Counted from the first letter of the stretch, positions 9,810 to 18,609 are shown. The stretch is 64,000 bases of DNA from Glycomyces amatae (GCF_020991375.1 NZ_JAJLQZ010000008.1:177205-241204), one strand, 5' to 3'. The notes: generated from the sequence alone by a model not told the origin. Translations and numbers: made by a program.

Positions 9810-10691
9810 CTACATGCCGCCCATGGCGGCGAACTCCTCGAAGTCGTGGAGGTTGTCGGTCTCGGGGGCCGCGATGGCGTAGTCGCCGCCGACCTCGACG
9901 ATGGTGCTGGTCATCTCCATGGTCATGCCCTCGTACTCGGGCATGGTCATGACCATCGTCTCCAGCAGGCCCTCGTCGTCGAGGGTCACGGTCACCGTCG
10001 TGCCGTCGACCAGCTCGGAGGCCTCGGCGCCGGAGGCCCCGGACAGGGCCGTCATCGACTCGGAGTCGGCCTCGAGGGTGCCGGTGAAGGTGCCCTCGGC
10101 GGTCTCCTCGACGTCGGTCAGCTCGGTGAGGACGAGCTCGGTCTGCTCGGCGAGGTCCATGCCGCCGTACTGGGCGTAGATGTCGCCGAGCGCGGCGTCC
10201 TCGGTGAGGTCCATGGTGAACCAGGCGTTCTCGCCGAAGTCCTCGGCCATGGCGTCGAACATGCCGCCGCTCATCTGCATGTAGAGGACCTTGTCGACGA
10301 CGACCGTCTCGGTGTGCATGTCGCCGAACATGGAGCTCATCATCTCGGCCTCTTCGGCGGTGAACTCCTCGCCGCTGGCCTCCATGAGCGCGCTCATGAG
10401 GATGTCGACGCTGGCCTGCGAGTTCTCACCGGCGTAGGTGCCGGTGGCGATCATGTACTCGAGGTCGTTGACCGTCATGGTCGACTCCATCTTGTACGAG
10501 GAGTCGTTGAGCCCCTCGACGGAGGCCAGAACGGCCTCCTGGGGGCTGAGCTGGGCCGCGGCCTGGTTGTCGTCGGCGTCGCCGGAGCCGGACTGCTCGG
10601 CGGGCTCGTCGGAGCCGCAGGCGACGAGGGCCAGACCGAGCGCGGGGACGGCGAGCGCGCCGGCGAGGCGCTGTGCGGTGCGGGAGGACAT
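9810..10691 (-). CDS. Secreted lipoprotein, LppX/LprG-like
   Basis: 293 residues. The signal peptide ends in the lipobox LVAC (Cys near 25), followed by an acidic, low-complexity linker. The remaining domain alternates beta strands (KMESTMTVNDLEYMI, AWFTMDLTED, GTTVTVTLDDEGLLE), as in LppX/LprG-type lipid-binding lipoproteins or other DUF-type lipoproteins with that fold. The composition is unusually rich in Met and acidic residues. AGGAG lies 8 nt before the ATG. Lipid binding is inference from the fold pattern only. Confidence 0.75.
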   Translation of the reverse strand: MSSRTAQRLAGALAVPALGLALVACGSDEPAEQSGSGDADDNQAAAQLSPQEAVLASVEGLNDSSYKMESTMTVNDLEYMIATGTYAGENSQASVDILMSALMEASGEEFTAEEAEMMSSMFGDMHTETVVVDKVLYMQMSGGMFDAMAEDFGENAWFTMDLTEDAALGDIYAQYGGMDLAEQTELVLTELTDVEETAEGTFTGTLEADSESMTALSGASGAEASELVDGTTVTVTLDDEGLLETMVMTMPEYEGMTMEMTSTIVEVGGDYAIAAPETDNLHDFEEFAAMGGM

Positions 10692-10936
10692 GTGGGTAGC
10701 TCCTGGTTCATGGGGTTGCCGAGTTCCTGGTCCCGAGCATAGGCGACGTCTTCCAGGACCGAAGGGCCCGAGACCGTCGCATGTCCGGATTGTTACCGGG
10801 TCGATTGCGGCCGTTCGCGCCCGGTTCTCGTCGCCGCCGGGCGGAATCGCCGCTAAGGTTGTAATTAATTGAAATCCATCTATATCATGATTTCTTCGCT
10901 TTCATTACCCGGCACCATGAGAGACAAGGAGCAGCC

Positions 10937-12013
10937 ATGCGACGCAGACTGCCTGCCATCGGCGCGGCGATCGCCGGACTGGTACTCGCGGCGGGGACCG
11001 CCACGGCGTGGGCCGAGGAGGACCCGCCCGCCGAACCCGCCGCGGACCCCACGTTCGACTTCCGCACCGGCGACACGGTCGCCACGGGACTCACGATCCC
11101 GTGGGGCCTCACCTTCCTGCCCGACGGCGTCTCGGCGCTCGTCGCCGAGCGCAACTCGGGCGACGTCCTGCGCATCGGCTACGACGCCGAGCCGGTCGTG
11201 CTCGGGAACCTCGAGGTCGTCGGCGGCACGAACCAGTTCGACGAGCGCGGCCTGCTGGGCCTGGCCGTCTCGCCGACGTTCGCAAGCGACGGCTGGATCT
11301 ACGCGTACCTCTCGACCGAGGAGGACAACCGGGTCGTCCGCTTCACGCTCGACAGCTTCGAACCCGAGCCGGTGGTCACCGGGATCCCCTCGGCGCTCAA
11401 CCACAACGGCGGGCGCCTGGCCTTCGGCCCGGACGACAAGCTGTACATCTCGACCGGCGACGCGAACGACAGCGCCAACTCGCAGGACCTCGACAGCCTC
11501 GGCGGGAAGATCCTGCGGGCGAACCCGGACGGGTCGGTCCCCGACGACAACCCCTTCGAGGACTCCCTGGTCTACACCTGGGGCAACCGGAACGTGCAGG
11601 GCCTGACCTGGGGCCCGGACGGCGAGATGTACTTCTCCGAGCTCGGCCAGAACACCTGGGACGAGCTCAACCACGCCGAGCCGGGCGGAAACTACGGCTG
11701 GCCCGAGGTCGAGGGCACCGGCGGGGAGCCGGAGTTCGTCGACCCCCTGGCCACCTGGTCGACCGCCGAGGCGTCGCCCTCGGGGGCCGAGGTCGCGGGC
11801 GACACGATCTACATCGGAGCGCTGCGCGGCCAGCGCCTGTGGACGGTCCCGGTGAGCGGCGGCGAGGTGACCGGTGAGCCTGTGGCCGAACTGGTCTCGG
11901 AACTCGGCCGCATCCGCACCGTGGAGCTGGGCCCGGACGGCTGGCTGTGGGTCACGACCTCGAACGGGAACGGCGCGGACGAGGTGATCCGGTACCGGCC
12001 GATCGGGGGTTAG
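10937..12013 (+). CDS. Secreted PQQ-dependent sugar dehydrogenase (GSDH/sorbosone dehydrogenase family)
   Basis: A soluble-glucose-dehydrogenase-like six-bladed beta-propeller, 358 residues with a Sec signal peptide (about 1-26, ending ATAWA). Typical motifs are TIPWGLTFLPDG, FDERGLLGLAVSP, the catalytic-His/PQQ segment LNHNGGRLAFGPDDKLYISTGDA, and YTWGNRNVQGLTW. It would oxidise aldose sugars outside the membrane, but the substrate cannot be read from sequence. Its short upstream region is AT-rich (10855-10900), and GGAG precedes the ATG. No PQQ synthesis genes are in the window. Confidence 0.85.
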   Translation: MRRRLPAIGAAIAGLVLAAGTATAWAEEDPPAEPAADPTFDFRTGDTVATGLTIPWGLTFLPDGVSALVAERNSGDVLRIGYDAEPVVLGNLEVVGGTNQFDERGLLGLAVSPTFASDGWIYAYLSTEEDNRVVRFTLDSFEPEPVVTGIPSALNHNGGRLAFGPDDKLYISTGDANDSANSQDLDSLGGKILRANPDGSVPDDNPFEDSLVYTWGNRNVQGLTWGPDGEMYFSELGQNTWDELNHAEPGGNYGWPEVEGTGGEPEFVDPLATWSTAEASPSGAEVAGDTIYIGALRGQRLWTVPVSGGEVTGEPVAELVSELGRIRTVELGPDGWLWVTTSNGNGADEVIRYRPIGG

Positions 12014-12020
12014 GAACGCG

Positions 12021-12055
12021 GTTGCGGCCCGCGGATCGAATCCGCGGGCCGCAAC
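12021..12055. terminator. Hairpin between PQQ dehydrogenase and kinase genes
   Basis: A perfect inverted repeat with 16-bp arms (GTTGCGGCCCGCGGAT) and a 3-nt loop, placed between convergent stops. Confidence 0.75.
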
Positions 12056-12062
12056 GGTGCGC

Positions 12063-13433
12063 TTAATCCTCTACGCCCCCACCGGCCTCGGTGGTGGGAG
12101 GGTCCTCAGGTTCGGACGTGGTCGTGGGGACTTCACTCGGCGACTCGGACTCCGTTTCAGTGACGTCATCAGTCGGGGACGGTGAATCGGTCTCCGAGGG
12201 CGTCTCGCTGGGCGTCTCGGAGGTCTCCTCGTCCGTGGTGCGGTCCCAGTCCTTGTCGTCCTCGTCGTCTTCGGTGGTAGGCGCCTCTTCGGTGGTGGGC
12301 TCCGCCTCCGAGGTCTCCGCCTCGCTGGAGGTCGTCTCGTTCTCCTGGAAGTTGCCCGGGTCCCGGTCGCGGAACACGTTCCACCACAGCAGCAGGCCGA
12401 TGATGACCACCGCGGCGGTCACGGCCGCGGTGATGAGCCACGGCGTGATGGCGCTCTTCTTCTCTTCTTGGGCCATCTGGCCGGTGGGCTGCTCGGCGGT
12501 GTTGCCGCCCACTGCGGCGCCGGCGAGCAGGGCGGTCCCGTCCGAGCCGAAGTACTGGGTCTGCTGGCCGTCCGGCGGGGTCGAGGCCCCGGTCTGGATG
12601 CTGCCGGTGACGACGCGGCCCTCGCGCGCGGAGCGGGCCATCTCGGCGGCGGAGGCGTAGCGGGCGCGCGGGTCCTTCTGGAGCGATTGGAGGACGACCT
12701 GGGCGATGCCGGCGGGGATCTCGCGGGAGAGCGGCGGCGGGGCCTGGGTCATGTGGCCGTTCATGACCGCGACGGGCGTGTCGGAGACGAACGGCGGCCG
12801 GCCCATCAGCGCCTCGTAGGCGACGATGCCGAGCGAGTACAGGTCGCTCGCGCCGGTCAGCTCGGCGCCGTTGAGCTGCTCGGGGGACGCGTAGGCGAGG
12901 GTCCCCATGACCGTGCCGGTCTCGGTGAGGCCCGAGGCGCCCCGGGCCGCGGAGATGCCGAAGTCGACGATCTTGGTCGCGCCGGTCTCCTCGTCCACGA
13001 GGAGGTTCGCGGGCTTGACGTCGCGGTGGATGATGCCGCCGCGGTGGGCGGTCTCGAGGGCGTCGGCGGCGGTCGCGACGATCTGCATGACCTCGGCCGG
13101 CGGGAGCGGGCCGCGGTCGCGGAGGATGTCGGCGAGGGAGCGGCCCCGCACGAGTTCCATGACCAGGTAGGAGATCAGACCCTCGTCGCCGGTCTCCTCG
13201 CCGTAGTCGTAGAGGCCGACGATGCCCGGGGACTGGAGCGCGGCGACGGCGCGGGCCTCGAGTTGGAAGCGGGCGCGGAACTTGTCGTTGCTCGAGAGCC
13301 CCGCGTGGAGTATCTTTACGGCTACTTCGCGTTGCAGTCGGGTGTCGGTGCCCTTCCAGACCTCGCCCATGCCGCCCGCGGCCAGTCGCTCGTCCAATTG
13401 ATAGCGACCCGCCACCAAGGTCCCGCTCTGCAC
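12063..13433 (-). CDS. PknB-like transmembrane serine/threonine protein kinase
   Basis: 456 residues. The kinase domain spans about 11-270, with the ATP Lys in VAVK (40), the catalytic loop IIHRDVKPANLL (H136-R137-D138), DFG at 157-159 and activation segment GTLAYASPEQL. A linker leads to one membrane helix at about 330-351 and then an acidic Ser/Thr/Glu-rich external tail of about 100 residues with no PASTA repeats. It therefore resembles a Hanks-type kinase with a disordered or wall-spanning tail instead of a PknB sensor. The start is GTG with AAGAGGAG about 10 nt upstream. Confidence 0.9.
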   Translation of the reverse strand: MQSGTLVAGRYQLDERLAAGGMGEVWKGTDTRLQREVAVKILHAGLSSNDKFRARFQLEARAVAALQSPGIVGLYDYGEETGDEGLISYLVMELVRGRSLADILRDRGPLPPAEVMQIVATAADALETAHRGGIIHRDVKPANLLVDEETGATKIVDFGISAARGASGLTETGTVMGTLAYASPEQLNGAELTGASDLYSLGIVAYEALMGRPPFVSDTPVAVMNGHMTQAPPPLSREIPAGIAQVVLQSLQKDPRARYASAAEMARSAREGRVVTGSIQTGASTPPDGQQTQYFGSDGTALLAGAAVGGNTAEQPTGQMAQEEKKSAITPWLITAAVTAAVVIIGLLLWWNVFRDRDPGNFQENETTSSEAETSEAEPTTEEAPTTEDDEDDKDWDRTTDEETSETPSETPSETDSPSPTDDVTETESESPSEVPTTTSEPEDPPTTEAGGGVED

Positions 13434-13568
13434 GTCGAACCCGCTCCTCTTACTCCTGCGTCGGCCGGATGTTACATATATCAGGCACTAAAGGCCCACG
13501 GCCACCGCCCACGGACTCCCGCCAAATGGAATGTGTTGAGGGGCAACCTGGCACATCGAAATGGGAGA

Positions 13569-13593
13569 CGGCCCGAGCCGCAGGCTCGGGCCG
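13569..13593 (-). terminator. Hairpin downstream of aspS
   Basis: An inverted repeat with 11-bp arms (CGGCCCGAGCC) and a 3-nt loop, starting 21 nt after the aspS stop. Confidence 0.65.
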
Positions 13594-13613
13594 CCCACTA
13601 CGACATCGTAGGG

Positions 13614-15401
13614 CTAATCGACAACGGCGTCGGTACCCGCTTCGGGCTCGGGCGTGAAGTCGATGCCGGCCTCCTCGCGCTGCTCGGGCGTGATCGGGGT
13701 CGGAGCCGAGGTCAGCGGGTCGACGCCGCCGCCGGACTTGGGGAACGCGATGACGTCGCGGATCGAGTCGGCCTTGGCGAGGATCGCGGTGACGCGGTCC
13801 CAGCCGAGGGCGATGCCGCCGTGCGGCGGGGCGCCGTACTTGAGGCCGTCGAGGAGGAAGCCGAACTTCTCCTGGGCGTCCTCGTGGGTCAGGCCGAGCA
13901 CGTCGAAGACGCGGCTCTGGACCTTGGCGTCGTGGATGCGGATGGAGCCGCCGCCGAGCTCGTTGCCGTTGCAGACGATGTCGTACGCGTAGGTGAGCGC
14001 GTTCGCCGGGTCGGTCTCGAACTTGTCGACCCATTCGGGGTTCGGCGAGGTGAACGGGTGGTGGATCGCGGTCCAGCCGCCCTCGTCGGTGGGCTCGAAC
14101 ATGGGGGCGTCGACGACCCAGCAGAACGCCCAGGCGTCGGGGTCGATGAGGCCGGTGCGGCGGCCGACCTCGAGGCGGGCGGCGCCGAGCAGCTCCTGGG
14201 CCTCGCGGCGGTCGGCGCCGGCGGCGAAGAAGACTGCGTCCCCGGCCTTGGCGCCCACGGCGTCGGCGAGGCCGGCCAGGTGCTCCTCGGACAGGTTCTT
14301 GGCGACCGGGCCCTTGGGCTCGCCGGTCTCGGCGTTGAAGGTGATGTACGCCAGGCCCTTGGCGCCGCGCGCCTTGGCCCAGTCCTGCCAGCCGTCGAGT
14401 TCCTTGCGGGTCTGGGAGGCGCCGCCGGGCATGACGACCGCGCCGACGTAGCCGCCGGCCTCGATCGCGCCGGCGAAGACGCGGAACTCGGTGCCGCGCA
14501 GGTAGTCGGTGAGCTCGACGAGCTCCTGGCCGAAGCGCAGGTCGGGCTTGTCCGAGCCGTAGCGGTCCATGGCGTCGTGCCAGGTGAGGCGCTGGATCGG
14601 CAGCGGGACCTGGTAGTCGGCGAGCTCGGACCACAGGGCCTGGACGATGCGCTCGCCCAGGTCGATGACGTCGTCTTGGTCGACGAAGGAGGCCTCGATG
14701 TCGAGCTGGGTGAACTCGGGCTGGCGGTCGGCGCGGAAGTCCTCGTCGCGGTAGCAGCGGGCGATCTGGAAGTACTTCTCGAAGCCGCCGACCATGAGCA
14801 GCTGCTTGAACAGCTGCGGCGACTGCGGCAGGGCGTACCAGGTGCCGGGCTGGAGGCGGACGGGGACCAGGAAGTCGCGGGCGCCCTCGGGGGTGGAGCG
14901 GGTCAGCGTCGGGGTCTCGATCTCGACGTAGCCGTCCTCGACCAGGAGGTTGCGGGCGATGTGGTTGGCCTTGGAGCGCAGGCGGATCGCCTGGTTCGGG
15001 CCGGTGCGGCGCAGGTCGAGGTAGCGGTGGCGCAGGCGGATGTCCTCGGAGACGTCCACGTGGTCGTCGATCTGGAACGGCAGCGGGGCGGCCTCGGAGA
15101 GGACGTCGAGGCCGGTCGCGTTGACCTCGATCCGGCCGGTCGGCAGCTCGGGGTTCTCGTTGCCCTCGGGACGGCGGGTGACGGTGCCGGTGACCGAGAC
15201 GCAGTACTCGCCCCGCAGTTCGTGGGCGGCCTTGGCGGCCTCCGAGTCGCGGAAGACGACTTGGACGACGCCCGAGGCGTCTCGCAGATCGACGAACTCC
15301 ACCCCGCCGTGATCGCGTCGTCGGGCCACCCATCCGGCGAGGGTGACTTGCTGGTCGACGTCAGCGGCACTCAGCGTGCCGGCGAGGTGTGTCCGATACA
15401 C
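13614..15401 (-). CDS. aspS: Aspartate--tRNA(Asp/Asn) ligase
   Basis: A class IIb synthetase of 595 residues, a bacterial-type AspRS with the GAD insertion. The N-terminal OB anticodon domain begins [23 protein letters not shown]. The catalytic core shows [30 protein letters not shown] and the C-terminal [10 protein letters not shown] chose GTG at 15401 because GAGGAG lies 10 nt upstream and the resulting length matches the family; the frame stays open for 50 more codons upstream. With no complete set of amidation genes in view I cannot say whether it is discriminating. Confidence 0.95.
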   Translation of the reverse strand: MYRTHLAGTLSAADVDQQVTLAGWVARRRDHGGVEFVDLRDASGVVQVVFRDSEAAKAAHELRGEYCVSVTGTVTRRPEGNENPELPTGRIEVNATGLDVLSEAAPLPFQIDDHVDVSEDIRLRHRYLDLRRTGPNQAIRLRSKANHIARNLLVEDGYVEIETPTLTRSTPEGARDFLVPVRLQPGTWYALPQSPQLFKQLLMVGGFEKYFQIARCYRDEDFRADRQPEFTQLDIEASFVDQDDVIDLGERIVQALWSELADYQVPLPIQRLTWHDAMDRYGSDKPDLRFGQELVELTDYLRGTEFRVFAGAIEAGGYVGAVVMPGGASQTRKELDGWQDWAKARGAKGLAYITFNAETGEPKGPVAKNLSEEHLAGLADAVGAKAGDAVFFAAGADRREAQELLGAARLEVGRRTGLIDPDAWAFCWVVDAPMFEPTDEGGWTAIHHPFTSPNPEWVDKFETDPANALTYAYDIVCNGNELGGGSIRIHDAKVQSRVFDVLGLTHEDAQEKFGFLLDGLKYGAPPHGGIALGWDRVTAILAKADSIRDVIAFPKSGGGVDPLTSAPTPITPEQREEAGIDFTPEPEAGTDAVVD

Positions 15402-15580
15402 GGGTTCAATACTCCTCGGAGGAAACGGTCGGTCATTGCGGCTGCTGGAACCCATTCTCGCGAACGGCGGGCGCCAGCAGCAATCGTATAACCGCCCGCA
15501 TCGCGCGGGAGCAGCCATGCCGCCGCGCCGGGCCGGGGTCACCGGTGTCACGCGGCCGGGGGCGGCGGAGGCCGACGCGA
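15402..15580 (-). promoter_or_regulatory. aspS leader and promoter region
   Basis: A TACGAT -10-like box on the minus strand (15483-15488) predicts a leader of about 75 nt. Within it an 8-bp inverted repeat, GCTGCTGG at 15441-15448 and CCAGCAGC at 15474-15481, could fold upstream of the Shine-Dalgarno site. I see no T-box motif. Confidence 0.35.
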
Positions 15581-15783
15581 TCCTCGCATTGCCGTGCTCG
15601 TTCCTCAGCGCGTCATCGCACTACCGCACTCGTTCTTCAGCGCGCCATCGCGCCACTGCACGCATGGTTCGGCGCTCGAGTGCGCTACTGCGTTCACTCT
15701 TCAGTGCGCGAGCGCACTCCTGTGCTCACTCTTCAGTGCGCGAGCGCACTGCTGCCCTCACCCTTCAGTGCGCAAGCGCACTG
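15581..15783. repeat. 32-bp tandem repeat, about six copies, with internal palindrome
   Basis: Units begin at 15605, 15637, 15669, 15701, 15733 and 15765, exactly 32 bp apart, with a decayed partial copy from about 15581. The best-conserved copies contain the palindrome AGTGCGC-GA-GCGCACT followed by a pyrimidine-rich spacer. Copies diverge toward the aspS side. The last copy runs into the 3' end of the HEPN gene and encodes its final six codons and stop. Confidence 0.85.
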
Positions 15784-16283
15784 AAGCCGAGCAGGCGCAC
15801 CACCACGCCGAGGAACCGGCGGGCGTCGGCGACGATCGCGTCGGCCTCCTCGGCCGTGACGATGTCGGGGATGCCGGCTTGGGCGAGGACCCGCTTGCGG
15901 GCGGTGCGGGCGAAGTGGGAGGCCCACTCCTCCAGCTCGGGCGCGACGTTGCGCAGCAGCTCCCAGGTGCTCGACGGGCGGCCGGGGCGGCGCCTGCCGG
16001 TGGCGTCTCCGGCGCGGACGGAGAGCACCGCGACGGCCACGCGCAGGGCCGCCATGTGGGCCTCGGCGTAGCGCTCGCCCGGGCGCACGCGCTCGGCCGC
16101 GTCGTCGAGGTCGGCGCGGGCGGTCGCGAGCAGTTGGAGCGGCGAGCGGTTGGGGAGCTGGTCGGCGGGGATGCGCAGACGGGAGTTCGAGACGGTCCCG
16201 GCCTGCACGAGTCGAGGCGGGTTCGCGCCTCGAGCGGTGACTGACGAAGCGGATCGGGTGGCTCCGGGTCGAGAAGCTGCCAT
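15765..16283 (-). CDS. SAV_6107-type HEPN-domain protein, probable SOS gene
   Basis: 172 residues. A basic, disordered N-terminus (1-45) is followed by an alpha-helical HEPN domain. The hallmark helix ERYAEAHMAALRVAVAVLS contains R71-x4-H76, and the later segment WELLRNVAPELEEWASHFA is typical of this actinobacterial group. HEPN proteins are often RNases or partners of nucleotidyltransferases. No partner gene lies nearby, and whether R-x4-H is catalytic here is unknown. AGGAGG lies 5 nt before the ATG. A perfect LexA box lies about 20 bp upstream. The C-terminal FSALAH is encoded by a unit of the tandem repeat. Confidence 0.8.
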   Translation of the reverse strand: MAASRPGATRSASSVTARGANPPRLVQAGTVSNSRLRIPADQLPNRSPLQLLATARADLDDAAERVRPGERYAEAHMAALRVAVAVLSVRAGDATGRRRPGRPSSTWELLRNVAPELEEWASHFARTARKRVLAQAGIPDIVTAEEADAIVADARRFLGVVVRLLGFSALAH

Positions 16284-16302
16284 GAGGGCCTCCTAAACCT
16301 GT

Positions 16303-16318
16303 TCGAACTTGCGTTCGA
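16303..16318 (-). promoter_or_regulatory. LexA (SOS) box upstream of HEPN gene
   Basis: TCGAAC-TTGC-GTTCGA is a perfect 6-4-6 inverted repeat, matching the actinobacterial LexA consensus TCGAAC-N4-GTTCGA. It lies 20-35 bp upstream of the HEPN start codon, next to a CATATT -10-like box at 16321-16326, so bound LexA would block the promoter. Identity rests on motif match. Confidence 0.7.
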
Positions 16319-16432
16319 GAAATATGGAACCACAGGGGTCCGACATTTCCAACCCCCAACATTGCGAAAAATCAGCATTCGACTACGGATTGTCGCTGAT
16401 CTGACAGGAGAGTCATTGCGCGGCAACGCGAA

Positions 16433-16462
16433 CGAGCCGCGGGCCTTTCGGCCCGCGGCTCG
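16433..16462. terminator. Hairpin between HEPN and TPR genes
   Basis: A perfect inverted repeat with 13-bp arms (CGAGCCGCGGGCC) and a TTTC loop. Together with the next hairpin it separates two minus-strand genes. The palindrome GTGTTC-GA-GAACAC lies between the two hairpins (16487-16500). Confidence 0.55.
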
Positions 16463-16505
16463 GGGAATTCACGCGGTTCACATCGAGTGTTCGAGAACAC
16501 GGCCG

Positions 16506-16537
16506 CTCGCGGGCGGCCGCGCTTCGCCGCCCGCGAG
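16506..16537 (-). terminator. Hairpin after the TPR gene
   Basis: 12-bp arms (CTCGCGGGCGGC) and an 8-nt loop, 6 bp past the TPR gene stop. Confidence 0.6.
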
Positions 16538-16542
16538 GGCGG

Positions 16543-16932
16543 CTACTCGGTGACCTCGTCGATCAGGCGCAGGTGGCCGCGGGCCTCGTCGGCCCGGCCG
16601 AGGCGCTGGAGGGTGCGGCCGAGGAGCAGGCGGGCGTAGAAGTCCGCCGGGTTGGCCTCGACCATCTTCTCCGAGAGCGCCAGCGCCTTGTTCAGCTGCG
16701 CCGACTTGAAGTAGGCGCGCGCGGCCGTGAGCATCACGTCCGGGTGCTCGGGGTGGTCGCGCAGCAGCGGCTCCAGGAACTTCAGGGCCGCGTGCGGGTC
16801 CTTGTGCGCGAGCATCTCCTCGGCGTCGCGCAGCCGCTGGGTCTCCTCGGGGACCTGCGGTTCTCGGGAGGTGGAGTCGATGAAGGCGGCGATCTGGTCG
16901 TCGGTGATGTCTTCGTAGCGCATGGACGGCAT
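16543..16932 (-). CDS. Small TPR-repeat protein
   Basis: 129 residues. After a charged N-terminus (YEDITDDQIAAFIDS) come about two to three TPR-like helix pairs (ALKFLEPLLRDHPEHPDVML, ARAYFKSAQLNKALALSEKM, ARLLLGRTLQRLGRADEARG). It is probably a cytoplasmic scaffold; the partner is unknown. Translation could also begin at the ATG at 16923; neither start has a strong ribosome site. Confidence 0.75.
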   Translation of the reverse strand: MPSMRYEDITDDQIAAFIDSTSREPQVPEETQRLRDAEEMLAHKDPHAALKFLEPLLRDHPEHPDVMLTAARAYFKSAQLNKALALSEKMVEANPADFYARLLLGRTLQRLGRADEARGHLRLIDEVTE

Positions 16933-16977
16933 AACACGGGGCCCCGCCGGATCATTCCCGCGCGGGCGAAGACCGCG

Positions 16978-17643
16978 TCAGTCGTTGCGCAGCGCCGCCG
17001 AGACGACGATGACCAGCTGGAGCAGGCCGAGCGCGGCGAGGAGCATCCAGGCGGTCACGGTGATGGTGACCGCGCCGCCGATCCACTGCCCGCCCGCGCC
17101 GCCTTCGCCGCCGGCCACGGCGATCACGCCGGCCGCGCCGAAGCCGAGCGCGACCACGAACTCGCGCACCGACCGCTCCCCCAGGGTCGTCATGCCGAGG
17201 TCGCGCAGGCCGACCTCGCGGGCCCGCGAGCGGGTCTGCACGTACATCCAGCACAGCGCGCCGGTCACCGCGACGGCCCAGCCGGGCGCGCCGAGGAACC
17301 AGAGGGCGATGAGCCAGGAGGCCTCGGAGAAGCGGGCGGCGAGCGGCTCCAGGACCAGGACGCGCCGCGAGAGGCTGGTCGAGCGGGTGGCGAGGAGGGC
17401 GTAGGAGGCGTCGGCGAGGGCCGTGAGGGCGATGAGCGGGAGGGCGGCCAGGATGAACGGACCGCCGAGCAGGACGCCGACGGGGACGAGGAGGGCGGCG
17501 GTGAGACCGACGCCGACGACCGCGCCGGGCTGGAACCGGGTGGAGAGGATGACCCGCCCCACGAGGGAGTCGGCGGGCACACGGGAGCGCATGGACCTTG
17601 TTGTAGCAGATGGCATCGAACGTGCAGTCGCAGCATCGGACAT
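16978..17643 (-). CDS. Polytopic membrane protein resembling a CDP-alcohol phosphatidyltransferase
   Basis: 221 residues with about five hydrophobic helices. The loop DASYALLATRSTSLSRRVLVLEP sits where CDP-alcohol phosphotransferases carry DGxxAR-x8-GxxxDxxxD, but most of those acidic residues are missing. The C-terminal part (GERSVREFVVALGF) resembles DUF5941-type tails found next to such enzymes in actinobacteria. It may be an inactive or divergent relative. A TAGAGT box 8 nt before the ATG at 17643 favours that start. It ends before the TPR gene and follows metF. Confidence 0.55.
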   Translation of the reverse strand: MSDAATARSMPSATTRSMRSRVPADSLVGRVILSTRFQPGAVVGVGLTAALLVPVGVLLGGPFILAALPLIALTALADASYALLATRSTSLSRRVLVLEPLAARFSEASWLIALWFLGAPGWAVAVTGALCWMYVQTRSRAREVGLRDLGMTTLGERSVREFVVALGFGAAGVIAVAGGEGGAGGQWIGGAVTITVTAWMLLAALGLLQLVIVVSAALRND

Positions 17644-17700
17644 ACCAGAGGACTCTACGTGTCCGTCCGGTCGCCGTCGTCCCCCGATCGGGTCGCGGCG

Positions 17701-18609
17701 CTACGCTCCGCGCAGGTTCTGCCAGACCCGCCGGGTCGAGCGGGAGTGGTTCAGGGTGGTGAAGTGCAGCCCCGGGGCGCCCTCGGCGAGGAGCCGCTCG
17801 CCCATGGCGGTCGCGACCTCGACGCCGATGTCCCGGATGGCGTCCCGGTCGTCCCCGGCCGCGCGCAGGCGCTCGGCCAGGGGCTCGGGGAAGTCCATGC
17901 CGGTGAGGATCGCGAACCGCTCGATCTGCCTGATGTTGGTGACGGGCATGATGCCCGGGACGATCGGGACGTCGCACCCGGCGGCGGCGACGGCGTCGCG
18001 CAGGCGCAGGTAGTCCTCGACGCCGAAGAAGATCTGGGTGATGGCGAAGTCGGCCCCCGCGCGGCACTTCGCGACGAAGTGGCGCACGCCGGTCTCCCAG
18101 TCGACGTCGCGCGGGTGGCCTTCGGGGAAGGCGGCGACGCCGACGCTGAAGTCGCCGGAGGACTTGATGAGCTCGACCAGCTCGTAGGCGTGGCGCAGCC
18201 CGCCGGGGTGCTCGACCCACTCGGCGCGCGGGTCGCCGGGCGGGTCGCCGCGGAGGGCGAGGATGTTGCGGACGCCGACGTTGGCGAAGTGGCCGATCAG
18301 GTTGCGAAGCTCGCCGACGGTGTGGTCGACGGCCGTGCAGTGGGCCATGGTGAGCATGGTGGTCTCGGCGTTGATGAGCTCGGTGGTCTCGACCGTCTTC
18401 TCCCTGGTGAGGCCGCCCGCGCCGTAGGTGACGGAGACGAAGTCGGGGCCGAGCTGCTCCAGGTTGCGGATGGTGCGCCACAGGACGCCTTCGGCCTTCT
18501 CGTCCCGGGGCGGGAAGAGCTCGAAGGAGAACTTGGGCGTGCCCGAGCGGAGCAGGTCGCCGATCTTGGCGGCCTTGACCGGCATCACGCTGGGCACTCC
18601 GAGTGTCAT
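17701..18609 (-). CDS. metF: Methylenetetrahydrofolate reductase
   Basis: Reduces 5,10-methylene-THF to 5-methyl-THF for methionine synthesis; FAD-bound (beta/alpha)8 barrel, 302 residues. Motifs are KFSFELFPPRDEKAE with the catalytic Glu, DFVSVTYGAGG, NILALRGDPPGDP, and AGADFAITQIFF. The ATG at 18609 gives the family N-terminus MTLGVPSV. A TACCGT -10 box 7 nt upstream suggests a leaderless mRNA; the in-frame ORF continues far upstream but is meaningless there. It is divergent from the polyprenyl synthase gene. Confidence 0.94.
   Translation of the reverse strand: MTLGVPSVMPVKAAKIGDLLRSGTPKFSFELFPPRDEKAEGVLWRTIRNLEQLGPDFVSVTYGAGGLTREKTVETTELINAETTMLTMAHCTAVDHTVGELRNLIGHFANVGVRNILALRGDPPGDPRAEWVEHPGGLRHAYELVELIKSSGDFSVGVAAFPEGHPRDVDWETGVRHFVAKCRAGADFAITQIFFGVEDYLRLRDAVAAAGCDVPIVPGIMPVTNIRQIERFAILTGMDFPEPLAERLRAAGDDRDAIRDIGVEVATAMGERLLAEGAPGLHFTTLNHSRSTRRVWQNLRGA

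Noticed and set aside
15402..15580. T-box or attenuator controlling aspS
   Set aside because: Only a single 8-bp stem is seen; no T-box sequence and no leader peptide with Asp codons.
15581..15783. CRISPR-like array
   Set aside because: Copies are contiguous at 32-bp spacing with no unique spacers and no cas genes nearby.
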